28,688 nt of DNA from Desulfobulbaceae bacterium UBA2775 (GCA_002352445.1 DEIL01000052.1:1-28688), one strand, 5' to 3'; shown: positions 6,302 to 14,131, counted from the first letter of the stretch. Notes: generated from the sequence alone by a model not told the origin. Translations and numbers: made by a program.

Positions 6302-7666
6302 ATGAGTACGATAATTAAAAAGAAAAAAAGACCACTCTATATATGCCATAAATGCGACTATCAGAGCGTGAAGTGGCTCGGTCGCTGTCCGGAGTGCGGG
6401 GAGTGGGAGAGTCTGGAGGAAGAAAAAATAACTCTTTCTTCAGGAGCTGCCCGTTCTTTTACCGAACCTGTTCCCCTGTATATGGCCCCGGATGGGGATG
6501 AGGAGAGGATCAGTACCGGTATTGAAGAGCTGAACAGAGTTCTGGGTGGCGGGATTGTTCCGGGATCGGTGGTTCTTATAGGTGGTGAACCGGGGATCGG
6601 TAAATCGACACTTATCCTCCATCTTCTTGCTTCAGTGGCGGATGAAAAGAGAAAAGTTCTCTATGTTTCCGGGGAAGAATCCGCCCGGCAGATCAAGATG
6701 AGGGCAAGGCGGCTAAACGCTATGCACCCTGAGGAATATCTGGCCACCGAAAATGGCGTGGAACAGATTATCGCTATGACCATGGCCATGCAACCGAGCC
6801 TTCTTGCAGTCGATTCGATTCAGACGCTGGTCTGTGCCGAAATTCCATCCTCCCCCGGTTCCGTGACCCAGGTGCGGGAATCTGCCTACAGGCTTTTGGA
6901 ACTGGCAAAAAGAGAGGATATTCCGATCGTACTGGTAGGACATGTAACCAAGGACGGCTCCATTGCAGGCCCCAAGGTGCTTGAGCATATGGTGGACACG
7001 GTGCTCTATTTTGAAGGGGATCGCAGTCATGCTTTCCGAATTTTACGTACAGTAAAAAATCGTTTCGGCTCAACTAACGAGATCGGTGTCTTTGAGATGA
7101 AGGAAGAAGGGCTGGTGGAGGTAAAAAATCCCTCAGAAATTTTTTTGGCAGAGCGGCCTCTGGATGAACCCGGGTCTGTTGTATTGCCCAGCGTAGAGGG
7201 CACACGGCCGATCCTGGTGGAGGTGCAGGCACTTGTCAGTCCTACTAATCTCGGTACAGCAAGAAGAACGGCTATTGGTGCTGACCCGCAGCGGCTTTCA
7301 CTGCTCTGTGCTGTTTTGGAAAAAAAAGCTGGCCTTGATATGTATGGTAATGATATCTTTTTAAATATAGCCGGTGGAATACGTATTGATGAACCTGCCC
7401 TTGACCTCGGCGTGATATGCGCCCTGGCATCAAGCCTGATGGAAAAGCCGATACCTTCCGCCACGGTTGTCTGTGGAGAGGTTGGGCTTGCTGGTGAAGT
7501 TCGGGCTATTGGCCATGTCGATGTTAGGGTAAAAGAGGCCGAGAGGTTGGGGTTTACACGTTTTGTGCTGCCAAGAGGTAATAAGGAAAGAATAACATGG
7601 AAGCCGCAAATTGAACTGATCGGTGTTTCGACACTGCAGGAGGTTCTGGAAGTTGTCTTCAAGTAA
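6302..7666 (+). CDS. radA: DNA repair protein RadA (RadA/Sms)
   Basis: RecA-related ATPase that helps process recombination intermediates and branch migration. The 454-residue product has all expected parts: an N-terminal zinc finger (Cys15, Cys18, Cys29, Cys32 in ICHKCDY … RCPECGEW), Walker A GEPGIGKST (about 95-103), Walker B LLAVDSIQTL, the RadA-specific KNRFG motif in TVKNRFGSTNEIG, and a C-terminal Lon-like domain (LVSPTNLGTARRTAIGADPQ … GGIRIDEPALDLGVICAL). Start choice is uncertain: ATGs occur at 6293 and 6302 and a GTG at 6266, none with a clear ribosome binding site; 6302 best fits the usual distance to the zinc finger. A small membrane peptide gene follows 25 nt downstream. Confidence 0.95.
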   Translation: MSTIIKKKKRPLYICHKCDYQSVKWLGRCPECGEWESLEEEKITLSSGAARSFTEPVPLYMAPDGDEERISTGIEELNRVLGGGIVPGSVVLIGGEPGIGKSTLILHLLASVADEKRKVLYVSGEESARQIKMRARRLNAMHPEEYLATENGVEQIIAMTMAMQPSLLAVDSIQTLVCAEIPSSPGSVTQVRESAYRLLELAKREDIPIVLVGHVTKDGSIAGPKVLEHMVDTVLYFEGDRSHAFRILRTVKNRFGSTNEIGVFEMKEEGLVEVKNPSEIFLAERPLDEPGSVVLPSVEGTRPILVEVQALVSPTNLGTARRTAIGADPQRLSLLCAVLEKKAGLDMYGNDIFLNIAGGIRIDEPALDLGVICALASSLMEKPIPSATVVCGEVGLAGEVRAIGHVDVRVKEAERLGFTRFVLPRGNKERITWKPQIELIGVSTLQEVLEVVFK

Positions 7667-7691
7667 ATTTTTTTAGAAGGGGGAATAAATT

Positions 7692-7802
7692 ATGACTGAT
7701 GCCCATCATGATCACCATGAAGATAATGATGTGAATGTAAAAGTAGCCCTGTTTTTTGTCGCTGTGATAGTAGCGATTGTGTTTTTTGGCATTATCAACT
7801 GA
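7692..7802 (+). CDS. Small His-rich single-pass membrane peptide (36 aa)
   Basis: A short frame encodes 36 residues: a hydrophilic His/Asp-rich head (MTDAHHDHHEDNDVNVK) followed by one transmembrane helix (VALFFVAVIVAIVFFGIIN) ending at the stop. AGAAGGGGGA lies just before the ATG, giving a plausible ribosome binding site. It lies 25 nt after radA and 46 nt before the cyclase-like gene, on the same strand. The amphipathic layout, clean helix and ribosome binding site argue for a real small protein; its function is unknown. The His cluster could bind a metal, but this is speculation. Confidence 0.6.
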   Translation: MTDAHHDHHEDNDVNVKVALFFVAVIVAIVFFGIIN

Positions 7803-7803
7803 T

Positions 7804-7820
7804 GATGGCGTCGTAAAAAC
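7804..7820 (-). repeat. Solo end of the CGTAAAAAG repeat family
   Basis: GATGGCGTCGTAAAAAC is the reverse complement of the right end (TTTTTACGACGCCATC) of the long repeats at 2262-2406 and 13179-13353. No matching left end is nearby. It sits in the 46-nt gap between the small membrane peptide and the cyclase-like gene. Confidence 0.65.
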
Positions 7821-7848
7821 TCGAAACTCAATAGAACGGAAGGGATTA

Positions 7849-9156
7849 ATGGCAGGGAATAAACCGGAACGGGAAGTTGTTATCCTGATGACTGATATGG
7901 TTCGATATTCCTGGAAAACTTCAGCCATGAACCCGGAGGAAATCAGAAAATTTCTAATTGATTATCACACCGCCATACATACTCTTGTTGATCGGGAGAA
8001 AAATGGGCCTCTGGAGATAGACCCTTCCTCCGGAGATGGCTCTGTAATTATATTTGATAAGCGGTCAGGTGAGGACAGGTCCGCTATCTGCACTCGCGCA
8101 CTGCAAGTTGCTGTGAGGGTGGCCCTGGCTGTAAGTGAGGGGCATCTTCAGCCAACTCGTATGGGATTACTTCTGGGTGACATAACCGAGGCCAAATTGG
8201 GGAGCAGAGTGCTCAAATTTGGTGCCAGCTTTGCAGTTGCGAATCGGCTGGAGGAGCTTTGCGGCTATTTCGGCACTGATTTGCTGATGGATCGTGAGGT
8301 AGCCAGGTATCAGAAAGGGTTCAACAAATATCTTCTCACTATTGCCAAGGTTAGCCTGACCAGTATTCTCCATCCGATGAATCTCTTTACTCTCTGCAAA
8401 CCCGGTATTCAGAATTACCCGTCAGAAGTGGAAGAGGATCAGTTGCTTCGGTTTGCAGCGATGAAAAATGAAGCGATGGAATTTTTTTCCGGTAACCTGC
8501 TGCTGGGAATTAAACCAGATTTTCCCAGGGTGCGGGAGATGTTGATCGAGGCGCAGAACTTTTTTCTTAAACTTACCGGAAGGGCCGATATTGGTACCGA
8601 GCGCATTTTAGAGTATATCCGGGAGACCCCCCTGCCGGCACCTGATTTTGATCGACGGGGGATGAAGCTTATGGAAAAAAGCCGTGATTCTCTTGGAGAG
8701 CGCATATTTCATCTTTCCAAACAGCTTTTAAGAGCAATGAATCCGGATTTTTACCATGCTCTTGTTGTGGACACTGAATGGGAGAAATATTTTCGGCTGC
8801 AGTGGTGCCGGAAAGGGGAGACCATAATCGAGATCGACAGTGTTCCGGATGGTGTCTATTACTTGGACAGCGGTGTTGCCGAAACAGTCAATGGTAAGGG
8901 AGAAGTATTGTCCATGATGGAGGCGGGAACAATCTTCGGTGAGCTGGCATATTTTGGCAGGGAGCAGAAGCGTACGGCAACCGTACGTGCCAAAACCGAT
9001 ATGGTGGTCAGAAAAATATCTACGGAAGATTTTAAAAAGATGCCGGTAATAGTCGAAATCTTCAAGAGAATTGCCATTGCCAGAAAAGAAGAAATTAAAA
9101 AGAGAGAACTCCCCGCCTCCAAGCAAACCAACTCAGAGGAGGGGAGGAGTAAATAA
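7849..9156 (+). CDS. Degenerate class III nucleotide cyclase domain fused to a cyclic-nucleotide-binding domain
   Basis: A 435-residue cytoplasmic protein. Residues about 8-190 resemble a class III cyclase homology domain: Asp16 in VVILMTDMVRYS and Asp63 in SSGDGSVIIF match the two metal-binding Asp positions, but the region normally reading GDxVNxxARLE is FGASFAVANRLEEL, so the transition-state Asn appears lost while an Arg (133) remains. A helical middle region follows. Residues about 300-420 form a CRP-type cNMP-binding domain with an intact phosphate-binding cassette, FGELAYFGREQKRTATVRA (363-381). No DNA-binding domain is seen. The ATG at 7849 has GGAAGGG upstream. The gene ends 3 nt from the convergent protease gene. 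Possible roles are a cNMP-responsive adaptor or a divergent cyclase; I cannot decide. Confidence 0.75.
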   Translation: MAGNKPEREVVILMTDMVRYSWKTSAMNPEEIRKFLIDYHTAIHTLVDREKNGPLEIDPSSGDGSVIIFDKRSGEDRSAICTRALQVAVRVALAVSEGHLQPTRMGLLLGDITEAKLGSRVLKFGASFAVANRLEELCGYFGTDLLMDREVARYQKGFNKYLLTIAKVSLTSILHPMNLFTLCKPGIQNYPSEVEEDQLLRFAAMKNEAMEFFSGNLLLGIKPDFPRVREMLIEAQNFFLKLTGRADIGTERILEYIRETPLPAPDFDRRGMKLMEKSRDSLGERIFHLSKQLLRAMNPDFYHALVVDTEWEKYFRLQWCRKGETIIEIDSVPDGVYYLDSGVAETVNGKGEVLSMMEAGTIFGELAYFGREQKRTATVRAKTDMVVRKISTEDFKKMPVIVEIFKRIAIARKEEIKKRELPASKQTNSEEGRSK

Positions 9157-9159
9157 TCA

Positions 9160-10638
9160 CTATTTGGCAGTGAGAACAACATATCTGCTATGATCCGCTG
9201 CCCGTACTCGAAGCAGGATCCGTTTTGATTGAGATGCCTTTTTAAGTACATCATGAAGTTCCTGCAGGTTGCCGACTCTGTTTCTGTTAACTTCTTCAAT
9301 CAGATACCCCGGCTTCAACCCCCCTTCAGCTGCCGGGCTGCCGGGCTGGACATCGCTGATAACAATACCGCTGTTTTCAGCATACCCTAATCTTTCAGCC
9401 AGTTCTCGGGTCAAATCCTGAAGACTGAGACCAAAATTTTCCAGGGAATTTTTTTCCTTGCTGGAGAACCCCTTTTTGCCGAAGTCAGACGGCTGTTCAC
9501 CGATGATGACCTTTATCTGCTGCTCTTTGCCATTGCGAATAATATGCAGAGTCACCCTGGTGTTGGGGATAATCAGAGCTATTTTATTACGCAGTTCCGA
9601 GACATCTTCCAGTACGGTATCATTCAGGCGGACAATCACATCACCCTGTTTAAGACCCGCCTTGCTTGCCGGAGAATCCTCCTGCACTTCATTTATCAGG
9701 ATCCCTCCTGCCTGTTTTAAACCAAAGGACTCAGCCAATTCCTTGTCTACATCCTGAATTGCTACACCCAGCCAGCCGCGAGTGACTTTACCCTGTTTTT
9801 GCAACTGGTTTTCGATAGATTTGGCCATATTTACAGGAATGGCAAAACCGATTCCCATATAACCCCCGGTTTTTGAAAAGAGCGCTGTGTTGATACCGAC
9901 GACTTCACCGCGGACGTTGATCAGTGGTCCGCCGCTGTTGCCGGGATTAATTGCCGCATCAGTCTGAATAAAATTTTCATACTGGTTTATACCAACGCTG
10001 GATCTTCCCTTGGCACTTACCACACCGACAGTGACGGTCTGGCTCAGGCCAAAGGGGTTGCCGATAGCAATAACCCATTCCCCCACCTCAAGTGCATCGG
10101 AATCACCGAGTACCACCACCGGCAGGTTCTTCGGAGCCTCTATTTTAAGAAGAGCCACATCGGACTGGGGATCAGCGCCGATGAGTATGGCATCAAATTC
10201 ACGGTTATCCGACAGACTCACCTTTATAACATCCGCGCCTTCAATGACGTGATTGTTGGTCAGGATAAAGCCGTCTTTACTGATGATGAACCCCGAACCC
10301 TGGCCGCGCTGTTTGTGTTCGCGCTGCTGGGGCTGCTGGGGTTGCTGGTGGCGGTAGTATGGACCGAAAAACTGTTCGAAAAAGGGATGTTTAAAGATCT
10401 CCTCATATTCCTGGCCGCGGTGCTGGCCCATGGTTGTAGTTTTTTCAACCCTTATGTGAACAACTGCCGGTTTTGCTTTTTTTACCACATTGACAAATGC
10501 TTTTGAGGACTTGGCCAGGATGCTATTGTCTGTACTGGATTTTGCCTGTGCGATGTTTACCCCTCCGGCTATTGCCAGAGAGAGCAGGGCAATAGTGATA
10601 ATAGTGTGAAGAGGTAGTCTTACTGCATGAACGTTCAT
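9160..10638 (-). CDS. Periplasmic serine protease, HtrA/DegP/MucD family
   Basis: A 492-residue exported protease and chaperone for misfolded envelope proteins. An N-terminal signal sequence (about 1-32, ending IAQA) is followed by a Gln-rich linker (about 98-113), a trypsin-like domain with catalytic triad His130 (LTNNHVIEGA), Asp160 (DPQSDVALLKI) and Ser235 (NPGNSGGPL), then two PDZ domains (about 275-365 and 395-490), as in DegP and MucD. AAGGAG lies about 8 nt before the ATG. A candidate promoter and a perfect 8-bp palindrome lie in the 170 nt upstream. The gene ends only 3 nt from the convergent cyclase-like gene with no terminator between them. The exact orthologue (DegP, DegQ, MucD) is not resolved, so no symbol is given. 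Confidence 0.95.
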   Translation of the reverse strand: MNVHAVRLPLHTIITIALLSLAIAGGVNIAQAKSSTDNSILAKSSKAFVNVVKKAKPAVVHIRVEKTTTMGQHRGQEYEEIFKHPFFEQFFGPYYRHQQPQQPQQREHKQRGQGSGFIISKDGFILTNNHVIEGADVIKVSLSDNREFDAILIGADPQSDVALLKIEAPKNLPVVVLGDSDALEVGEWVIAIGNPFGLSQTVTVGVVSAKGRSSVGINQYENFIQTDAAINPGNSGGPLINVRGEVVGINTALFSKTGGYMGIGFAIPVNMAKSIENQLQKQGKVTRGWLGVAIQDVDKELAESFGLKQAGGILINEVQEDSPASKAGLKQGDVIVRLNDTVLEDVSELRNKIALIIPNTRVTLHIIRNGKEQQIKVIIGEQPSDFGKKGFSSKEKNSLENFGLSLQDLTRELAERLGYAENSGIVISDVQPGSPAAEGGLKPGYLIEEVNRNRVGNLQELHDVLKKASQSKRILLRVRAADHSRYVVLTAK

Positions 10639-10739
10639 AAAAATTCTCCTTGATCAATAGAAATAATCTGTTGAAGAGCAGGGTGGGGAGAAATTAATAA
10701 TTCCTCCTCAATGGCGTTTACTTCCCTTTCTTCAGGAGA

Positions 10740-10767
10740 ACTGTATAGCTGAAAAAAACATCGTCAA
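10740..10767 (-). promoter_or_regulatory. Candidate promoter for the HtrA-type protease
   Basis: On the minus strand TTGACG (10767-10762) and TACAGT (10745-10740) are 16 nt apart. The -35 box is good, the -10 box weak (4 of 6). Expected leader about 95 nt. Confidence 0.35.
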
Positions 10768-10769
10768 GA

Positions 10770-10791
10770 AAGATTACTGAAATGTAATCTT
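10770..10791. promoter_or_regulatory. Palindrome next to the protease promoter
   Basis: AAGATTAC (10770-10777) and GTAATCTT (10784-10791) are exact inverted repeats over a 6-nt spacer, immediately upstream of the candidate -35 box. The placement suits an activator or repressor site, but the regulator is unknown. Confidence 0.4.
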
Positions 10792-10813
10792 GGGAGAATC
10801 AGGCATTGTGAAA

Positions 10814-10856
10814 AAAAGAGCCGGAGATGGCAATAACCATCGTCGGCTCTTTTCTC
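10814..10856 (-). terminator. Terminator after the class II DAHP synthase
   Basis: AAAAGAGCCG-ga-GATGG pairs with CCATC-gt-CGGCTCTTTT over a 6-nt loop. Read on the minus strand it ends in a run of Ts; read on the plus strand it also ends in four Ts, so it could work both ways. It lies just past the DAHP synthase stop codon. Confidence 0.8.
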
Positions 10857-10871
10857 ATGGTGTGGTGCACG

Positions 10872-12221
10872 TCAACTTCTGATCATATCCGCAATCTGAA
10901 AAGCAACCTCCAGGCTCTGTTCAGCATTCAGCCGGGGGTCACAGGTGGTGAGGTAGTTACTGGCGAGTTCCTCATCGTTAATATTATGGGCGCCGCCTGT
11001 ACATTCGGTGACGTTATTGCCCGTCATTTCAAAATGAACCCCGCCCGGTATGGTACCTTCCGACCAGTGGCTTTCGAAAAAACAGGTAATCTCGGAAAGT
11101 ATGTCGTTAAAACTCCTGGTCTTCAGTCCCGAAGTTGCAGTATATGTATTGGCGTGCATCGGATCACAACTCCAGACAATGTTAAACCCTTCACGTTTCA
11201 TTTCCCGGAGCAGCGGGGGCAGAACTTTTTCTATATTTTTCACTCCAAGTCGATTGATGATGGTAATACGTCCTGCTTCATTTTCCGGGTTCAGGGCCTC
11301 AATCAATCCTTTAACATCATCGAGTTCGTATGTGGGCCCGATTTTGATACCGATCGGATTATGAACCCCCCTGAGGAATTCAACGTGTGCTCCATCAACC
11401 TGGCGTGTTCGTTCGCCGATCCAAAGCATATGGGCGGAACAGTCGTACCAGTCACCGGTAATGGTATCTTTTCTGGTTAAAGCCTCTTCGTACTGGAGGA
11501 GGAGCGCTTCGTGGGAGGTAAAAAGTTGTGTCTGGTTTATCTGAGGTGTGTCGGCGGAGATACCGATTGTTTCCATAAAGCGGATAGCCTGACCAATCTG
11601 TTTTGCTATCCGGTCATAGGATCGTCCCATTGGAGAATGCTCGACAAATTCCTGATTCCAGGCCTGGACCCTCTGAAGAGAACCGAAGCCGCCCCTGGTG
11701 AAGGCCCGTAACAGGTTCAGGGTTGAAGCAGCCATGTTGTAACCCTTCAGCATGAATTTGGGATTAGGGATACGGCACTTTTCTGTAAATTCCGCTTCAT
11801 TCACCATGTCCCCGCGGTACGACGGCAGGGTGACACCATCCTGTGTTTCCGTATCGGAGGAGCGGGGTTTGGCAAACTGGCCGGCAATCCTGCCCACCTT
11901 GACCACCGGTTTGCCGCCGGCGTAGGTAAGCACCACCGCCATCTGCAGCAGTATTTTTAAGGTTTCCCTGATGTTTGGAGCAGTGACACCGGAAAAATTC
12001 TCAGAGCAGTCACCTCCCTGAAGCACAAATGCCTCACCTTTGACTGCTTTTGCAAGCATCTCTTTGAGTGAGCGAATTTCACCGGCAAAGACAAGGGGCG
12101 GCAACAGTGAGAGGTTGGCGAGTACATTGTCAACACCTTCCTGGTCAGGCCAGGTTGGCTGTTGCAGTGCCGTGAAATTTTTCCAGCTTGATTTTGTCCA
12201 GTTGTTCTGATTGGTAGTCAT
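10872..12221 (-). CDS. 3-deoxy-7-phosphoheptulonate synthase, class II (DAHP synthase)
   Basis: First enzyme of the shikimate pathway: condenses phosphoenolpyruvate with erythrose 4-phosphate for aromatic amino acid synthesis. The 449-residue product belongs to the plant-like class II: QQPTWPD, LVFAGEIRSL, VLQGGDCSENF (metal-binding Cys), KVGRIAGQFAKPRSSD, GERTRQVDGAHVEFLRGVHN, WSCDPMHANTYT (His) and GGVHFEMTGNNVTECTGG (Glu) are all present. The start is the ATG at 12221 with AAGGAT 7 nt upstream; a longer frame to 12308 runs through repeat sequence and is rejected. A repeat half-copy (12234-12286) fills most of the gap to the upstream HsdR-N-like gene. No feedback-regulatory ACT domain is visible. 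Confidence 0.95.
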   Translation of the reverse strand: MTTNQNNWTKSSWKNFTALQQPTWPDQEGVDNVLANLSLLPPLVFAGEIRSLKEMLAKAVKGEAFVLQGGDCSENFSGVTAPNIRETLKILLQMAVVLTYAGGKPVVKVGRIAGQFAKPRSSDTETQDGVTLPSYRGDMVNEAEFTEKCRIPNPKFMLKGYNMAASTLNLLRAFTRGGFGSLQRVQAWNQEFVEHSPMGRSYDRIAKQIGQAIRFMETIGISADTPQINQTQLFTSHEALLLQYEEALTRKDTITGDWYDCSAHMLWIGERTRQVDGAHVEFLRGVHNPIGIKIGPTYELDDVKGLIEALNPENEAGRITIINRLGVKNIEKVLPPLLREMKREGFNIVWSCDPMHANTYTATSGLKTRSFNDILSEITCFFESHWSEGTIPGGVHFEMTGNNVTECTGGAHNINDEELASNYLTTCDPRLNAEQSLEVAFQIADMIRS

Positions 12222-12233
12222 ACTGTTATCCTT

Positions 12234-12286
12234 GATGAACTCGTAAAAAGGTCGATTGCCGCTATAGATGGCTAAGCTAAAAAATC
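12234..12286 (+). repeat. Left-half copy of the CGTAAAAAG repeat (copy C)
   Basis: GATGAACTCGTAAAAAGGTC followed by AGATGGCTAAG (12266-12276) and an A-rich stretch matches the left part of the copy at 13179-13353, where AGATGGCTAAG occurs at 13222-13232. The right half, with the long hairpin, is absent. It occupies the gap between the DAHP synthase start and the end of the HsdR-N-like gene. Confidence 0.65.
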
Positions 12287-12295
12287 TATAAAGCA

Positions 12296-12838
12296 CTAAA
12301 AACAGCACCGCTCTAGATCAAAAGCATTAAGAATACGTAATTCCAGTTCCCTTTGCAGCTCTTCAACAGGTGGAAGAAATTCGAGTTGATCAATCAATTC
12401 TCCAGCTCTGCTGCAGTCGGGAATGGACTCTAACCCAAATCCCAGAATCTTGCCAGTTCTTGTATCCAAAAGTTCGGCATCTTCGCCATTTGTAACAACT
12501 GCCAGAGGGATACGATAGGCCGGGTTAAGGATCCTGGCAGCTGCTATTGCAGACCGCTCACGGCTGACCAGAGATCCCGGGCCGTAGCGAATAATCATAA
12601 ATTGTTTGTCCGCATGCAATACCGTCAATTCTATCGTTGAGGTGACAAAGCAACGGTTGAAAAGGCTTTCAATTTTGTTTCTGGGTTGCACATTCTCACG
12701 GCTATAGTCCTTCTCCTCCACCATCAGCCTGCTGAGGGATTGGCGTATACGTTCGTCATCGGTATCCGTCAACTCCTCCCCGGTGAGGTAGTCTTTCAGG
12801 GTGCCGTAGACAAGATGATGGGGCTTGGGTACGCGCAT
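12296..12838 (-). CDS. HsdR N-terminal-domain-like protein (PD-(D/E)xK fold, probably inactive)
   Basis: A 180-residue protein resembling the stand-alone type I restriction enzyme R-subunit N-terminal domain proteins that I associate with Desulfobacterota genomes: PHHLVYGTLKDYLTGEEL, RIRQSLSRLMVEEKDYSREN, IIRYGPGSLVSRERSAIAAARIL, and PLAVVTNGEDAELLDTRTGK. The nuclease core positions appear changed here: the usual Asp strand reads TIELTVL, and the Lys before YGPGS is Arg (IIRYGPGS), judging from memory of the family. No HsdM or HsdS gene is near, so this is not part of a restriction system in this window. The ATG at 12838 lacks a good ribosome binding site. The cellular role is unknown. Confidence 0.65.
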   Translation of the reverse strand: MRVPKPHHLVYGTLKDYLTGEELTDTDDERIRQSLSRLMVEEKDYSRENVQPRNKIESLFNRCFVTSTIELTVLHADKQFMIIRYGPGSLVSRERSAIAAARILNPAYRIPLAVVTNGEDAELLDTRTGKILGFGLESIPDCSRAGELIDQLEFLPPVEELQRELELRILNAFDLERCCF

Positions 12839-13178
12839 ACTGTTTTCTGATTAAAGAGGATAAGTGGATGCGGTTTTTTTGCGCAATTCAAAGGAAATAC
12901 AGTAATAAACGATAAGGTCAAAGGTGAATAATTCAAGTCACCCTCAAATGTGAAGGAAACTACACGTCATACTCTGACTAACACCCACTAAATGAATTTT
13001 ACAACGAAGCTTGAAAGTGATGTAACCGGGATTTGGAGAAGTGTCGCCAAATGTCCTCGCAGGCTCGCTTACCTGTTATGTCAACACTCCTCCAAATCCC
13101 TCTCCGTTAACGGAGCAACATGTCAAAGATTATATCGATAACTAAAGATTATTAATGCAATAACTTATTGTTGACAAC
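12839..13178. other. Intergenic with a separated inverted repeat
   Basis: No gene is supported. Arms GGGATTTGGAGAAGTGT (13028-13044) and ACACTCCTCCAAATCCC (13084-13100) pair at 16 of 17 positions around a 39-nt loop; nothing else is evident before the long repeat starting at 13179. No T-run follows, so it is not a terminator. Confidence 0.6.
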
Positions 13179-13353
13179 CTCGTAAAAAGGTCACTCGATG
13201 TCTACGCTTATCGGAAGTCCCAGATGGCTAAGTCAAAAAGTTTGATATACGAGGCGTAGTGTTTTTCTCAGGCCCTCAACAATACATATGGTATGTTGAG
13301 GTTCTGAGAAAAACCTGCAACGAAGGAGATCGGACTTTTTACGACGCCATCAT
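13179..13353 (+). repeat. Long CGTAAAAAG-family intergenic repeat, copy B
   Basis: Left end CTCGTAAAAAGGTCACTCGA is identical to copy A, and the last 99 nt (13255-13353) differ from copy A (2308-2406) at one base. The stretch between differs: copy B holds GTCTACGCTT where copy A has its reverse complement AAGCGTAGAC, plus AGATGGCTAAG shared with copy C. The hairpin core is at 13261-13314. No coding capacity. The following 170 nt to the LemA-like gene are AT-rich with a small AATTAC-N4-GTAATT palindrome at 13388-13403. Confidence 0.85.
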
Positions 13354-13524
13354 TGTTATTTAGAGCTCATTTTAATAAGACAACAGTAATTACTCTCGTA
13401 ATTTTAAAATAAATTGATTATTATTTTAGAGCTTGAGAATCCTAGTCATCTGGGAACAGATATTGATACACTTCGTTTCCAGGATAACCATCTGAAACAA
13501 TAAATTTAACCTGATATCTATCTT

Positions 13525-14100
13525 ATGAACCCTGAATTTATTATCCCCATACTGTTTGTAACTATAATTTTTTCTGCCTGGGCTATCGGCACGTACAATA
13601 AATTTATCAAATATAACAACAGAATCGAAGAGGCCTTGAACCGCATTGATGTAGCTCTGAAACGCCGTGCCAACCTGATCCCCAACCTTGTCAGTGTCGT
13701 CAAGGGCTACAGTGCCCATGAGAGTAAGATTTATGGGGATAAAACTAAGCAGTTAGGTATGTTGTCTCAACCTGAACGGCTGGAACAGGAACGACAGATT
13801 TCAAAAAATCTTCGCGGGCTTCTGGCTGTTGCCGAGGCCTATCCCGACCTGAAGGCCAGTACTAACTTTCTTGATCTGCAAAACAATCTTGACGAGATTG
13901 AGCAGGATGTTCAGCAGGCTAGAAACTATCATAATGACTATATTGCCAGGCTAAACACCGCTGTTGAATCCTTCCCTGCTTCTTTTATCGCCCGAAAGTT
14001 TCACTTTGAAAAGCAGGACTATCTGGCGTTGGAGCTGGCTACCGAGCGCGGCATGCCGGATATTTCATTTTCCCCGGGAGAGGAAAAAGAAGACAAATAA
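13525..14100 (+). CDS. LemA family protein
   Basis: A 191-residue protein with one N-terminal transmembrane helix (IIPILFVTIIFSAWAIGTYN) and a long helical domain typical of LemA: YNKFIKYNNRIEEALNRIDV, LKRRANLIPNLVSVVKGYSA-HE, a LEQERQISKNLRGLLAVAEA-YPDLKAS segment, and LDEIEQDVQQARNYHNDYIA. LemA proteins are membrane-tethered with the helical bundle expected outside the cytoplasmic face; their exact function is not settled. No clear ribosome binding site precedes the ATG. No TPM-domain partner gene, often paired with lemA, is nearby; the next gene is an unknown 162-residue protein 85 nt downstream. Confidence 0.88.
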   Translation: MNPEFIIPILFVTIIFSAWAIGTYNKFIKYNNRIEEALNRIDVALKRRANLIPNLVSVVKGYSAHESKIYGDKTKQLGMLSQPERLEQERQISKNLRGLLAVAEAYPDLKASTNFLDLQNNLDEIEQDVQQARNYHNDYIARLNTAVESFPASFIARKFHFEKQDYLALELATERGMPDISFSPGEEKEDK

Positions 14101-14104
14101 GTGT

Positions 14105-14131
14105 GATGAAGCTTTTTACGAATCCATTTGA
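14105..14131 (+). repeat. Solo right end of the palindromic CGTAAAAA repeat type
   Basis: GATGAAGCTTTTTACGAATC continuing CATTTGA matches the right end of the element at 6107-6234 (ATGAAGTTTTTTACGAATCC ATTT). It begins 4 nt after the LemA-like stop codon. No left end or hairpin core is present. Confidence 0.6.

Noticed and set aside
7027..7662. Long 211-codon leftward frame inside radA
   Set aside because: Antisense shadow of radA; low-complexity Ser/Thr/Pro/Arg composition, no ribosome binding site, and the sense frame is a well-conserved gene.
10827..11480. 217-codon rightward frame opposite the DAHP synthase
   Set aside because: Antisense shadow; it runs over the terminator and the conserved DAHP synthase C-terminus.
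12222..12308. N-terminal extension of the DAHP synthase by 29 residues
   Set aside because: The added sequence is encoded by repeat DNA and does not match the family; the ATG at 12221 has a good ribosome binding site.
12296..12838. Possible restriction-modification or defence island around the HsdR-N-like gene
   Set aside because: No methylase, specificity or helicase gene is nearby and the neighbours are housekeeping genes.
13028..13110. Inverted repeat next to GTTAACG considered as an integron attC site
   Set aside because: The core sites do not fit the RYYYAAC/GTTRRRY pattern and no cassette or integrase is present.
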